DNA from: JBLHKW01 sp047618565
Lineage (GTDB): Bacteria; Planctomycetota; UBA1135; GCA-002686595
Length of the DNA stretch: 23,148 nucleotides
NCBI GenBank assembly: GCA_047618565.1
Contig: JBLHKW010000078.1
Span: 1 to 23,148 of the forward strand
Reading direction: 5' to 3'
Every line of letters begins with the position of its first letter. Position 1 is the first letter of the stretch. The notes beneath the pieces are model-generated. The model ran no database searches. It worked only from the letters and a program-made list of their open reading frames with translations, and had not been told where the DNA came from. Shown in pieces: positions 8,236 to 17,000 of this stretch. The position numbers were made by a program, and so were the translations under genes.

Positions 8236-10752
8236 GTGAAGCGACCTGGAACCATCGAAGCGCGACGCCTGATCCTCCCGGCGCTGGTCCTGGCGACACT
8301 CTCCGCGACCGCGGATGCGGGAGAGATCCTGAGGCTCAACAGCAAGAACTGGCGCACGTCCCAGCTGGCCGGCAAGGAGATCGACGCCATCCACGGTGAC
8401 TGGCTGATCCGCAACGAGAACGTGATCGCGGTCATCGCCGACACGCTCCCGACGCGCAACGCCAACATGCGCGTCGAAGCCATCGGAGGCACGCTGATCG
8501 ACTTCATGCGGCGCGACGTGCCGAACGATCAGCTGACCCTCTGGGATACGCGCCCCGCCGGATTCGAGCTCAGCCATGCCGAGGTGATCAGCGCCACAGG
8601 CGCGCTGGTCGAACTCGTCTGCTCGTCGGAGCCAGCGCCCGGCGAGGCCTGGATCGCCGTGCACTACCGGCTTGCGCAGCACAGCGACCACCTCGAGGTC
8701 GAGACCGTGCTCCACGCGCCCGAAGATGGCGCAGCCGTTCTGCAGACCGTCGATGGCGTGATCGCGGGCGGTACGTTCAACGCATTCACCACGTCCGATG
8801 GGCGCCTGACCTGGGTCGAGGACCGCTGGTTCGACGCGGCCTACGGCGTATCGCCCCAGGCGGACGGGCGCGTGATCGGACAGCTGGCCGGCGCCAAGCA
8901 CGCGCCCGGCGCCTTCATCTATTCCTGGCAGGGCAAGGCCAACCTGCGCGCGCCGGCCGCGGGCGAGGCTGCTTTCACACGCTGGATCTATTGTGCGGCC
9001 AGCAGTCTGGACCTGCGCACCATGGCAGCGCGCGACGCGGGCCGGCCCGGACGCAGGATCGATCTGCACGTACACTCCCAGGGCGACCCCGTCGCGGACG
9101 CACTGTGCTTCGCGCGCTCCGGAGATCAGAGCCTGGGGTTCGGGCGCGCCGATGACGCGGGCCGCGTGAGCTTCAATCTTCCGCCGGGCCCCGCCACGAT
9201 CCGCGTCGACTCCGCCGGGCGCCCGCCCCAGAGCCTGGAGATCGACGGTGACGCGCCGGTCGAGCACAGTTTCGATCTGCACCAGCCCGGTTGGATAGAA
9301 GGGCGCTTCACGGACGAGCAAGGCGAGCCGCTGCCCTGCGGGGTCCAGATCATCGGACGCAACGAAACGGCCACGCCCTACTTCTTCCCGACATCCGGCG
9401 ACCTGCACGTCCGCAGTACCCTGTACACGGTCGATGGGACGTTCCGCCAGGCGCTGTTGCCGGGTCTGTACACCGCCATGGCCAGCCGCGGGCCCGAGTA
9501 CGACGTGGCCTCCGTAGACTTCGAAGCGAAGCGCGGCGGCACCACGCGCGTCACCGGCAAGCTCGTTCGTAGCGTGGACACGAGCGGCTGGATCGCGGCA
9601 GATCTGCACGGGCATTCGTCCCCGTCCGGCGACACCTACGCGAGCCCGCTGGGCCGCATCATGAGCCTGGCCTGTTCGGGTATGGAGTTCTCGCCGCGCA
9701 CCGAACACAACCGCATCGAGAGTTTCCGCAGCCTGCTGAGCTCCACGGGCTTGACGCCATGGCTGGCGAGCAGCCCGAGCATCGAGTTGACCGGCGACGT
9801 GATCCGCGCCGGGCACAACATCGCCTTCCCGCTCATCCCGGTCCCGCACACCCAGGACGGTGGCGCGCCGCAGCCGGACGACGACCCGGCCGTGCAGATC
9901 GCGCGCCTGGCAGGCTGGGACTCGAACAGCGAGAAGGTCGTGATCCTTTGCCACCCGGCGCTCGTGCGGGTGCTCTACGACCAGGATAGCGATGGCAAGT
10001 TCGACGGTGGCTTCCCGGGCCTGATCGAGCATGCGGATGTGATCGAAGTGCCGCCTCTCGAGCGCATCTTCGACGACGTCGTGACGGGCAAGAGTCGCGT
10101 CCTGACATGGATGCAGCTGATGAACCAGGGGCTGCGCAAGCCGGGCGTCATGAGCGGTGACCAGCACGACAACGCGGGCGGTGGCCTGGCGCGCACCTAC
10201 ATCAAGAGCAGCTTCGACGATCCGGCCTTGCTGCCCACGCGCCAGGTCGTGCGGCAGCTCAAGGCGGGACACGCCATGATGACCAGCGGTCCGTTTCTCG
10301 AGGCGCGCGTGGTGTCCAGGCTGCCGGGCCGAGCACGCGATTCGATCGCGATTCCGGGCGACGAGATCCTGCTCCAGCCGCAGGCACGCACTTCCCTCGA
10401 GATACGCGTCCAGTGCGCCAACTGGTACGACATCGACCGGGTTCAGGTCTTCAGGAACGGGCGCGCGGTCCCCGAGTGGAACTTCACGCGCGCCGACAAC
10501 CCGGACCTGTTCCACGACGAGGTCGTGCGCTTCGAGCACCAGATCGACCTCCACCTGGAAGCCGACGCGCACCTGATCGTGTGCGCCATCGGCGAGAACA
10601 CGCACATGGGCGTCGAGCTGCCCCTGGTGTTGCCGCGCCGGGCCGAGGTGCGTCCGGTCGCCGTGACGAACCCGATCTTCGTGGACACGGACGGTGATGG
10701 CTTCACCCCGAACGGGGATGACCTGGGCACGCCGCTGCCCCTGACGAAGTAA
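8236..10752 (+). CDS. Exported CehA/McbA-like metallohydrolase with a PHP-type domain
   Basis: 838 residues from the GTG start; a TTG two codons earlier (8230) is an alternative and no clear ribosome binding site decides between them. A signal peptide (RRLILPALVLATLSATADA) leads into about 350 residues of beta-rich sequence. A regulatory-like beta sandwich follows (PGWIEGRFTDEQGEPLPCGV). The catalytic domain has PHP-type metal ligands in order: ADLHGHSSPSGD (His458, His460), PRTEHNRIE (His491), ILCHPALV (His573) and MSGDQHDN (Asp642, His644). This pattern matches the CehA/McbA family, which includes carbaryl and microcin-processing hydrolases, though most members act on unknown esters or phosphoesters. 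The C-terminus ends with an acidic Ca-loop-like stretch VDTDGDGFTPNGDD. It is transcribed alone, divergent from the dehydrogenase gene and convergent with the metallophosphoesterase gene. Confidence 0.85.
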   Translation: MKRPGTIEARRLILPALVLATLSATADAGEILRLNSKNWRTSQLAGKEIDAIHGDWLIRNENVIAVIADTLPTRNANMRVEAIGGTLIDFMRRDVPNDQLTLWDTRPAGFELSHAEVISATGALVELVCSSEPAPGEAWIAVHYRLAQHSDHLEVETVLHAPEDGAAVLQTVDGVIAGGTFNAFTTSDGRLTWVEDRWFDAAYGVSPQADGRVIGQLAGAKHAPGAFIYSWQGKANLRAPAAGEAAFTRWIYCAASSLDLRTMAARDAGRPGRRIDLHVHSQGDPVADALCFARSGDQSLGFGRADDAGRVSFNLPPGPATIRVDSAGRPPQSLEIDGDAPVEHSFDLHQPGWIEGRFTDEQGEPLPCGVQIIGRNETATPYFFPTSGDLHVRSTLYTVDGTFRQALLPGLYTAMASRGPEYDVASVDFEAKRGGTTRVTGKLVRSVDTSGWIAADLHGHSSPSGDTYASPLGRIMSLACSGMEFSPRTEHNRIESFRSLLSSTGLTPWLASSPSIELTGDVIRAGHNIAFPLIPVPHTQDGGAPQPDDDPAVQIARLAGWDSNSEKVVILCHPALVRVLYDQDSDGKFDGGFPGLIEHADVIEVPPLERIFDDVVTGKSRVLTWMQLMNQGLRKPGVMSGDQHDNAGGGLARTYIKSSFDDPALLPTRQVVRQLKAGHAMMTSGPFLEARVVSRLPGRARDSIAIPGDEILLQPQARTSLEIRVQCANWYDIDRVQVFRNGRAVPEWNFTRADNPDLFHDEVVRFEHQIDLHLEADAHLIVCAIGENTHMGVELPLVLPRRAEVRPVAVTNPIFVDTDGDGFTPNGDDLGTPLPLTK

Positions 10753-10766
10753 CGCGCGCCGCGGGC

Positions 10767-11660
10767 CTACAGGTCGCGCAACTCCCCGAGGGAATCCGGC
10801 TCGCCGGCCAGGGCCACCAGCCGCGGGTGCACGGCGCCGCTCACATCTACGTCGACGACCACGCAGTTGTCCTGGGTGCCGCCCCCCATGCCGGTCGCTA
10901 TCAGATGCAGGGCGCCCTCGCGCCGGTACGAGAATGGCGTGGCCTTCTTGTGGGCGCCGAGATCTCCCGCAAAGACGAACACCTCGCGCCCCGTGGAAGT
11001 CAGTAGCGGCGCGACCTCCGACCAGAAATTGGGCGTACCGTCGGAGCGCCCGTCCCACGAGTTGGGGCGCAGGTTCGCACCATCCGCGTTGCGCCACCAC
11101 ACGACGTGGTGGAAGAACACGAACAGGTTGCGGAACGAACCCTGGGTCAGTTCGCGCTGCAGCAATTCCAGCTGCGGGCCAGAGACGTTCCAGTGGTCGA
11201 GGGTGGTGTCGAAAACGAGGAAGAGGTCGCCAGCATAGCGACGGCTGTAATAGGTAGGGCCGAAGCGCTCCTCGTAGCCAGCGCGGAAGATCAGGTCCGG
11301 CCCACCCTCGGCGCCCTCGTAAGCGATGTCATGGTTGCCGGCGACCATGTGTACGGGCACCCCGATCTCATCGATCTCGAGTGCAGCCTGGTCCCAGAAG
11401 CGCCCATTGGGACGGCGAACCATGTCCCCCGCCAGAAACCCCAGACTCATACCCGCTTGCTCGAGCAGCCAGGGCAGCCGCGCCTTGAAGGCCGGATAAA
11501 GGCCCACGGTGTCACCGCCGGGCTTTCCGTAGACGTGGCCAGCCACGAAGAAGGAGTACGCGCCCACCGTCGAGCCGCCGACGTCGCCCGATACGCCCGT
11601 GGGCTCATCGCCCGCGCAGCTCGCGCTGAGCACCAGCGCCAGACATCTCACGAATCCCAT
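10767..11660 (-). CDS. Exported calcineurin-like metallophosphoesterase, with atypical metal-ligand motifs
   Basis: 297 residues. The N-terminus MGFVRCLALVLSASCAG is a signal peptide that may be lipidated at Cys15, although Ser at -3 is unusual for a lipobox. Calcineurin-like motifs are present in order: AGHVYG (His42), FLAGDMV (Asp79), VAGNHDIAY (Asn109-His110), VFFHHVVWW (His184/185) and FVFAGDLGAH (about 229-237). Two are altered: the first Asp of the usual D-x-H is missing (Ala-Gly-His), and the last GHxH is replaced by GDLGAH. Activity as a phosphoesterase is therefore not certain. The open frame extends upstream to 11924, but that stretch is not protein-like and would overlap the divergent gene; the ATG at 11660 begins the signal peptide. 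It converges with the CehA/McbA-like gene, 14 nt apart, with no visible terminator. Confidence 0.8.
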   Translation of the reverse strand: MGFVRCLALVLSASCAGDEPTGVSGDVGGSTVGAYSFFVAGHVYGKPGGDTVGLYPAFKARLPWLLEQAGMSLGFLAGDMVRRPNGRFWDQAALEIDEIGVPVHMVAGNHDIAYEGAEGGPDLIFRAGYEERFGPTYYSRRYAGDLFLVFDTTLDHWNVSGPQLELLQRELTQGSFRNLFVFFHHVVWWRNADGANLRPNSWDGRSDGTPNFWSEVAPLLTSTGREVFVFAGDLGAHKKATPFSYRREGALHLIATGMGGGTQDNCVVVDVDVSGAVHPRLVALAGEPDSLGELRDL

Positions 11661-11913
11661 GGGAGGCAGCCTAGTGCTTGCCCTCGGGAATTCACCCTCG
11701 CGCCCCGGCGCAACCCGATATGAACGGCGGCCCGAAGACCGTTGGGAGCGAGCGGGCCACGGTGCCCTCGGTAGTCCGGGGCCCGTTTTCAGCCCCTTCC
11801 GCGCTGCTCTCTGTCGAAATCCCCGTGCCCGGGTTAGGCTCGTAGGCACTTCAGACCCGTTTCGGCACACCCCGCAGCGTTCGCCTCGAACCCGCCTGCG
11901 CGCCTCTCTCAAC

Positions 11914-12402
11914 ATGATGTTCACTCGTATTCAAGCGCTCCTCGGCACGACCCTGCTGGTCGGTCTGGCATCGACGACTTCCGCCGGGAACTACTGCACG
12001 GCCTCGCCCAACTCGACGGGCAACGGCGCGATCATCTCGAGCACCGGCTCCGTGAGCGTCTCGGCCGGGAGCTTCACCTTGAGGGTCAACGGGGCGCCGC
12101 CGAGCAGCTTCGGAGTGTTCTTCTACGGTGGCGGTCAGGTCAACACGCCCTTCGGGAACGGTGTGCGCTGCGCCGGTGCAGGCGGCCGGGGTGTCCACCG
12201 CCTGAACGGGGTAGCCCCCGTCAACTCGCGCGGCAGCGCGTCGTTCGGACTGGACTTCAACCACCACCCCGCCAACCAGGGTAAGGGTGAGATCACCGGC
12301 GGCTCGACCTGGTACTTCCAGTACTACTACCGCGACCAGCACGGTAGCGGCAGCGGCTACATCAACCTCAGCGACGGCCTCGCGGTCACGTTCAGCCAGT
12401 AG
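11914..12402 (+). CDS. Small secreted protein made of a single dehydrogenase-type C-terminal domain
   Basis: 162 residues. A signal peptide (MMFTRIQALLGTTLLVGLASTTSA) is followed by one domain. The domain is clearly related to residues 394-524 of the sugar dehydrogenase at 6395-7969. Shared features in order are an initial Cys with N-S-[TA]-G, 'GS[VI]SV' strand, 'G[VL]FFYG', 'PFG[ND]G.RC.G', and near the end 'W[YH]FQ[YF][YW]YRD' then 'LS.G[LV][AS]VTF'. The two conserved Cys may form a disulfide outside the cell. I recall this domain as a frequent tail of secreted planctomycete proteins but know no function or family name for it. The frame is open far upstream (to 11599), but the Met-Met at 11914 starts the signal peptide. 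The gene is divergent from the metallophosphoesterase and has no clear ribosome binding site. Confidence 0.8.
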   Translation: MMFTRIQALLGTTLLVGLASTTSAGNYCTASPNSTGNGAIISSTGSVSVSAGSFTLRVNGAPPSSFGVFFYGGGQVNTPFGNGVRCAGAGGRGVHRLNGVAPVNSRGSASFGLDFNHHPANQGKGEITGGSTWYFQYYYRDQHGSGSGYINLSDGLAVTFSQ

Positions 12403-12429
12403 GTTCGGACCGCTGAGCTGCTGGCCCAC

Positions 12430-12468
12430 AAAAAAGCCGCCGAGCCCCACGCGGTGGGCCTCGACGAC
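12430..12468 (-). terminator. Rho-independent terminator of the cyclophilin-parvulin gene
   Basis: On the minus strand, a 15-nt arm (12468-12454) pairs with 12450-12436 across a 3-nt loop. Fourteen of 15 positions pair, including two U-G wobbles, and the structure is followed by six T (12435-12430). On the plus strand the wobbles become A-C mismatches and no T-run follows, so it is directional. It begins 22 nt past the stop of the isomerase gene. Confidence 0.85.
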
Positions 12469-12489
12469 TGAAAGTGGTTGCGTGCGCGC

Positions 12490-13896
12490 CTACTCGAGGC
12501 GCTTGATGACGTGCCAGCCGTAGGGCGATTTGGCCGGATCGAAGGGCGCGAGCCCCACCTCGCCAACCTCCAGCAGGAAGCCCACGTCGCCGAAGGCCGG
12601 GACCATCTGCTCACGGGTGCCCCACATGTGCTCGTCCGCCTCGGCCTGGGTCGCCGCGAGCAATGCCTGCTGCGCCTCTTGAGCCCCGGCCGCATCCAGA
12701 TCGCCCACGGCAATCTGCTCATCGATGCTCTCGCGCTTCACCTTGTACGTGATGTTCATGGCGTAGAGCGCGCGCTCGGCCTCGCGGTTGCGCGCACCGG
12801 TGTTCATCAACCGGTAGACACCGGGACTCGTGTCCCCATCCGGGACCGTGTCGTCCGAGTGCGTACGCACCAGCTCGTCAAAGTCTGCGCCACCCCTGGC
12901 CTCCGCGAGGAGCTTGGTCGCCAGGGCCTCGGCCTCCTCCTTGGTGCGCGTCACCTGCAGGCCCTGGACCCCGTCGAATGCGAGCAGCACGTGCTGCAAG
13001 ACGATGCGGTCGGGAGCGCCACCCAGGTCGAGCTCGACCGGCGGGCGGGCGATCTCCTCGCCCGTGGGTGCAGGTCCTTCGTGCACCTCGGCGCTGGTGA
13101 TCTCGACCTTCTTGGTGGGCGAGGACACCTCGGGCCCGCCGGCTGACATCACGGGAACGTTGGCGATCGCCTCGAGCGTGCTCACGCCGCCGGTCAACCG
13201 ACCGAACGACGTGTACTGACCGTCGAAGCCCCACACGTCGAAGCCCTCGTCCGTGATGATGAAGAACTGCGAGGATCCTGAGTTCGGGTCGGCGGAGCGC
13301 GCCATCGAGAGCACGCCATAATGGTGGGCGCGTTCCTGAGCCTCGGAGAATTCGGCCGGAACGGTGCCGTGCGGTCCGTCGCCGCTGCCCGTACCGGTCG
13401 AGTCACCACTCTGCGCCATGACGTCGCGCAGGACGCGGTGGAAGATCAATCCGTCGTAGAAGCCCTCGTCGCAGTAGCGCAGGAAGTTGCGCACCGTCTT
13501 GGGTGCTCCTTCCGACCACAGCTCGAAGGTCATGGAGCCCACATCCTCGCCATCGACCTTGCACGCCATGACGACGTGGTAGTCGGCCAGGCCTTCGTCC
13601 GAAACCGGGCCACCCGGTGCGAAGTCGATCGCCGGTCCGCGCTTGGGGACGTAGGGCTTCGCGGGCACAGGGGCCTCGGCAGCCATACCGCCGGCCATGC
13701 CAGCACCCATACCGCCGGCCATACCGCCGGCCATGCCCGAGGCCATGCCGCCGGCCATACCGCCGGCCATGCCCGAGGCCATGCCGCCTTTCGCAGCCGC
13801 CCCGCCGTTGCCGGACTTGGCGTCCGGGGCCGTTTCCGACGCACAGCCCATGAGGGCCAGAGAACCGACCAGGATGAATCCAGTGAACGTACGCAA
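12490..13896 (-). CDS. Lipoprotein peptidyl-prolyl isomerase with cyclophilin and parvulin-like domains
   Basis: 468 residues. The signal peptide ends in a good lipobox (LMGC, Cys18). A linker at 39-71 has Met every fourth residue (GMAGGMAGG type). Residues about 105-270 form a cyclophilin domain: APKTVRNFLRYCDEGFYDG, FHRV with catalytic Arg154, then Gln162 in VMAQSGD, and SGSSQFFI (Gln210, Phe211). Residues about 297-468 resemble a PpiC/parvulin domain: IVLQHVLLAFDGV, EEAEALATKLLAEARGGADFDEL and 'GEVGLAPFDPAKSPYGWHVIKRLE', with an insertion of about 60 residues in the middle. Both domain types catalyse cis-trans isomerisation of X-Pro bonds, here during folding of exported proteins. The start is TTG at 13896, chosen because GAGAGG sits 7 nt upstream and an in-frame stop lies just before. 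It is transcribed alone and ends at a strong terminator. Confidence 0.9.
   Translation of the reverse strand: MRTFTGFILVGSLALMGCASETAPDAKSGNGGAAAKGGMASGMAGGMAGGMASGMAGGMAGGMGAGMAGGMAAEAPVPAKPYVPKRGPAIDFAPGGPVSDEGLADYHVVMACKVDGEDVGSMTFELWSEGAPKTVRNFLRYCDEGFYDGLIFHRVLRDVMAQSGDSTGTGSGDGPHGTVPAEFSEAQERAHHYGVLSMARSADPNSGSSQFFIITDEGFDVWGFDGQYTSFGRLTGGVSTLEAIANVPVMSAGGPEVSSPTKKVEITSAEVHEGPAPTGEEIARPPVELDLGGAPDRIVLQHVLLAFDGVQGLQVTRTKEEAEALATKLLAEARGGADFDELVRTHSDDTVPDGDTSPGVYRLMNTGARNREAERALYAMNITYKVKRESIDEQIAVGDLDAAGAQEAQQALLAATQAEADEHMWGTREQMVPAFGDVGFLLEVGEVGLAPFDPAKSPYGWHVIKRLE
13684..13785 (-). repeat. 12-bp periodic Met-Gly coding repeat with a perfect 36-bp tandem duplication
   Basis: The linker of the isomerase lipoprotein has nine Met residues (39, 43, 47 ... 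71) spaced exactly four apart, encoded by 12-bp units. Within it, 13714-13749 and 13750-13785 are identical 36-mers, showing recent duplication by slippage or unequal exchange. Confidence 0.9.
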
Positions 13897-13903
13897 GACG
13901 AGA

Positions 13904-13909
13904 CCTCTC
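13904..13909 (-). promoter_or_regulatory. Ribosome binding site that fixes a TTG start
   Basis: On the minus strand GAGAGG lies 7 nt before the TTG at 13896. No ATG or GTG precedes the lipoprotein signal sequence in this frame before an in-frame stop, so this site is the main support for the TTG start of the isomerase gene. Confidence 0.6.
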
Positions 13910-14077
13910 TATGATGATCGAAGCTGACCGAGCCGAAACGTGCCCACAGGCACCCGAAGAGCCCCGAAGCATAGTCGCAGGCAGCTCGGATCGGGGCCCT
14001 GGAGACCGGAGGTATTTTTCGGGTCGACAGGCCGCCAGAATAGGCGACCCTCGGAACAGGCAGACAGAGATGGGTAG

Positions 14078-17000
14078 ATGACGCGAATAGACACAAGGCG
14101 GGCCGCGGGCCGGGCCAGCCGAACCAGACAGGACGGTCGCCCGCAGGGCCCCGCCGGACGCCCGCACGGCCTGCTGCTCGGGTGCGTGCTCGTCGCGGTC
14201 TCCCTCTCCTGCGGCAAGGGTCCCGCCCAGGAGCCCCAGGAGCCCCAGGTCGCCCCGGCCGGGATCGGGTCCGACGGGAGCGCGAATTCGGGCCCCGAGC
14301 GTCTCATCACGGCGCGCAGTCGCGACGAGAACGCCGACAGTCTGGACCGCATCGATCCCCATCGCGATGGCTGGGATACCGAGGCCCTGGCCAGCATGGT
14401 GAAGAAGACCCTGGGTAAGATCGGACATAGGCTCGAGGAAGATCGCCCGATCACCACTGCGGAATGGGCAGAGGTCGCCAGCCCGAACGTCAAGGGCACG
14501 GCCCTCGTCCCGAAGGACCTGCTGACTGCCTTTGAGGACGCCACGATCACCGTCCTGCGCGCGGATGCGGACGCGCTTGCGGCGGCGCCCATGGAGTGGA
14601 CCGGCGCGGCCGGGCTGGCCAGCGCACTCGAGCAGCTGCGCATGGACCTGGGCGGCGCGTCGGCGACGCACGTCAAGATCAAGATCGTGAACATCGAGGC
14701 CACGGACGACGAGGTCGTCACCACCATCAACTACCAGGACGAGAGCTTGCGCGCGACCGGTGCGAGTCAACGCAGCGCCATCTGGCGCGTGCACTGGGAG
14801 GGCTTGTCCACGGATCTGAAATTCACGAAACTGACAGTTCAGCAGTACGAACAGGTTCAGACGCTGGCGTCCGGGACGACGCTCATGCGCGACTGCACCG
14901 ATTCCGTTCTGGGAGCCGAGCCCGCGTTTCTGGAGCAGCTGCGCTACGGGTCCTCCTACTGGGCCGGACGCCTCGAGGGCTTCTACAGCAGGACACTGCT
15001 CGAAGCACACATGGGAGTTTCCGTGGCCGACGTGAACGGCGACGGTTTGGATGACGTCTACGTCTGCCAGCCCGGCGGGTTGCCGAACCGCCTGCTGCTC
15101 CAGAACCCGGACGGCAGCGTTCGCGACGGGTCTGCAGCCGCGGGCGTCGATGTGCTCGACGTCTCCTTCAGCTCGCTGTTCGTCGACCTCGACAACGATG
15201 GCGACCAGGACCTTGCGCTCCTCACCGGGCGCCGGATCTTTCTGTTCGAGGGCGATGGCGAGGGGCACTTCACCGAGCGCATGCGCGCGACCGGAAACTT
15301 CGGCTACTCGCTGACGTCCGTGGACTTCGACGGCGACGGCGACCTGGACATCTACCGCTGCAGTTACCGGCCGGCCGCTGGCCTGGAAACGAGCCAGTTT
15401 GGACAGCCGGTACCGCTGTACAACGCAACGAACGGAGGCGTGAACCAGCTCCTGCGCAACGATGGCGACTGGCAGTTCGAGGACGCCACAGCCGCAACGG
15501 GGCTGGACGTCAACAACGACCGCTGGAGCTACGCAGCCGCGTGGGAGGACTACGACAACGACGGGGACCAGGACCTCTACGTGGCCAACGACTACGGGCA
15601 CAACAACCTGTACCGCAACGACGACGGTCAGTTCGTCGACGTGGCGGCCAGGCTCGGAGCGCTCGACGCCAACTTCGGGATGTCCGTCACGTGGGGAGAC
15701 ATGGACCACAACGGCTGGATGGACCTGTACGTGTCGAACATGTTCTCCGCCGCCGGAAACCGCGTGGTCGCGCAGGAAGGCTTCAAGCCGGGAATGACGG
15801 ACGAGGAGAAGGCGCCCTTCCTGCGCCTCGCACGCGGCAACACGATGCTCGCCAACCGCGCCAGCGAAACGAATGAACGCTGCTTCGTGGACATCAGCGA
15901 GGAGGTCGGTACGACCATGGGACGCTGGTCGTGGGGATCGCTCTTCACGGACATCAACAACGACGGCTGGGACGATCTGCTGGTGGCCAACGGCTACCTG
16001 ACCCAGGAATCGACGCAGGACTTGTGAAGCTTCTACTGGCGGCAGGTCGTGTCGCACTCACCCGAAGATCCCAGCGACGAGGATCAGCGCGCAGCCTTCA
16101 CCCAGGCCAACCAGCAGCTGGGCCGACTGGCCGAACAGGGCTTCTCCTGGAGCGGTAACGAGCGCAACTGCGCCTTCCTGAACATCCACGGCGGCCCCTT
16201 CGCCAACGTATCTGCCGTCACCGGATTCAATTTTCTAGACGATGGGCGCTCGCTGGCCCTGGTCGACTGGGATTTTGATGGCGACCTCGATGTCTGGTCC
16301 GGCAACCGCACCTCGCCGCGCGTGCGCTTCGTGCGCAACGACGCGCCGGGGGACAACCACTTCGTCGCCTTCGCGCTCGAGGGCAAGAGCAGCAACCGCG
16401 ATGGGATCGGTGCGCGGCTCGAGGTCGTGCTTGAGGACACGCCGGATGAGACGCTGATCCGGACCCTGCGCGCCGGGGAGGGATTTCTCGGTCAGTCGAG
16501 CAAGCGCATCCATTTCGGACTGGGATCGTCGCAGCGGATCGCGCGCGTCACCGTGCGCTGGCCGGGCGCGGCGGCCGAGGACTTCGAGGGCGTCGAAGCC
16601 GACGGTTTCTACCGACTCGTCCAGGGGCAGGGGCGCGCGCTGAACTGGACGCCCCCGCAGCGCGAGCTGGCGCTGAAGCCCGACGAGATCGAGAGCGTGC
16701 GTACACCTGGCAAGGCACGCATCTTCCTCTCGTCGCGCCTGCCCCTGCCGCGCGTCGACTACCAGACCTTCGCCGGCGTCGACCGATCGCCCGACCATCC
16801 CTTCGGGTCGCCCATGCTCATCAACCTCTGGGCCAGCTGGTGCCAGCCCTGCATGGCCGAACTGGCGGAGCTCGGGCGCGAGAAGGACCGCGTTGACGCG
16901 GTCGGCCTGCGCGTCCTGGCCCTCTCCGTGGACGGACTGGGCACCGACGAAGCCTCCTCGGTGACGAAGGCCGCGGCACTGATGGAGCGCCTCGCACTGC

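Noticed and set aside
7969..11100. A long minus-strand open frame of about 1040 codons opposite the CehA/McbA-like gene
   Set aside because: It is the antisense shadow of a high-GC gene; its composition (Arg, Ala, Gly, Val, Asp, His) has no domain or motif, and the plus-strand gene has clear ones.
13684..13785. CRISPR-like short repeats
   Set aside because: The repeats are contiguous 12-bp coding units without spacers, inside an open reading frame.
13403..16057. A long minus-strand open frame of about 880 codons opposite the CRTAC1 gene
   Set aside because: Antisense shadow of the propeller codons and of the isomerase gene; no motif recognised.
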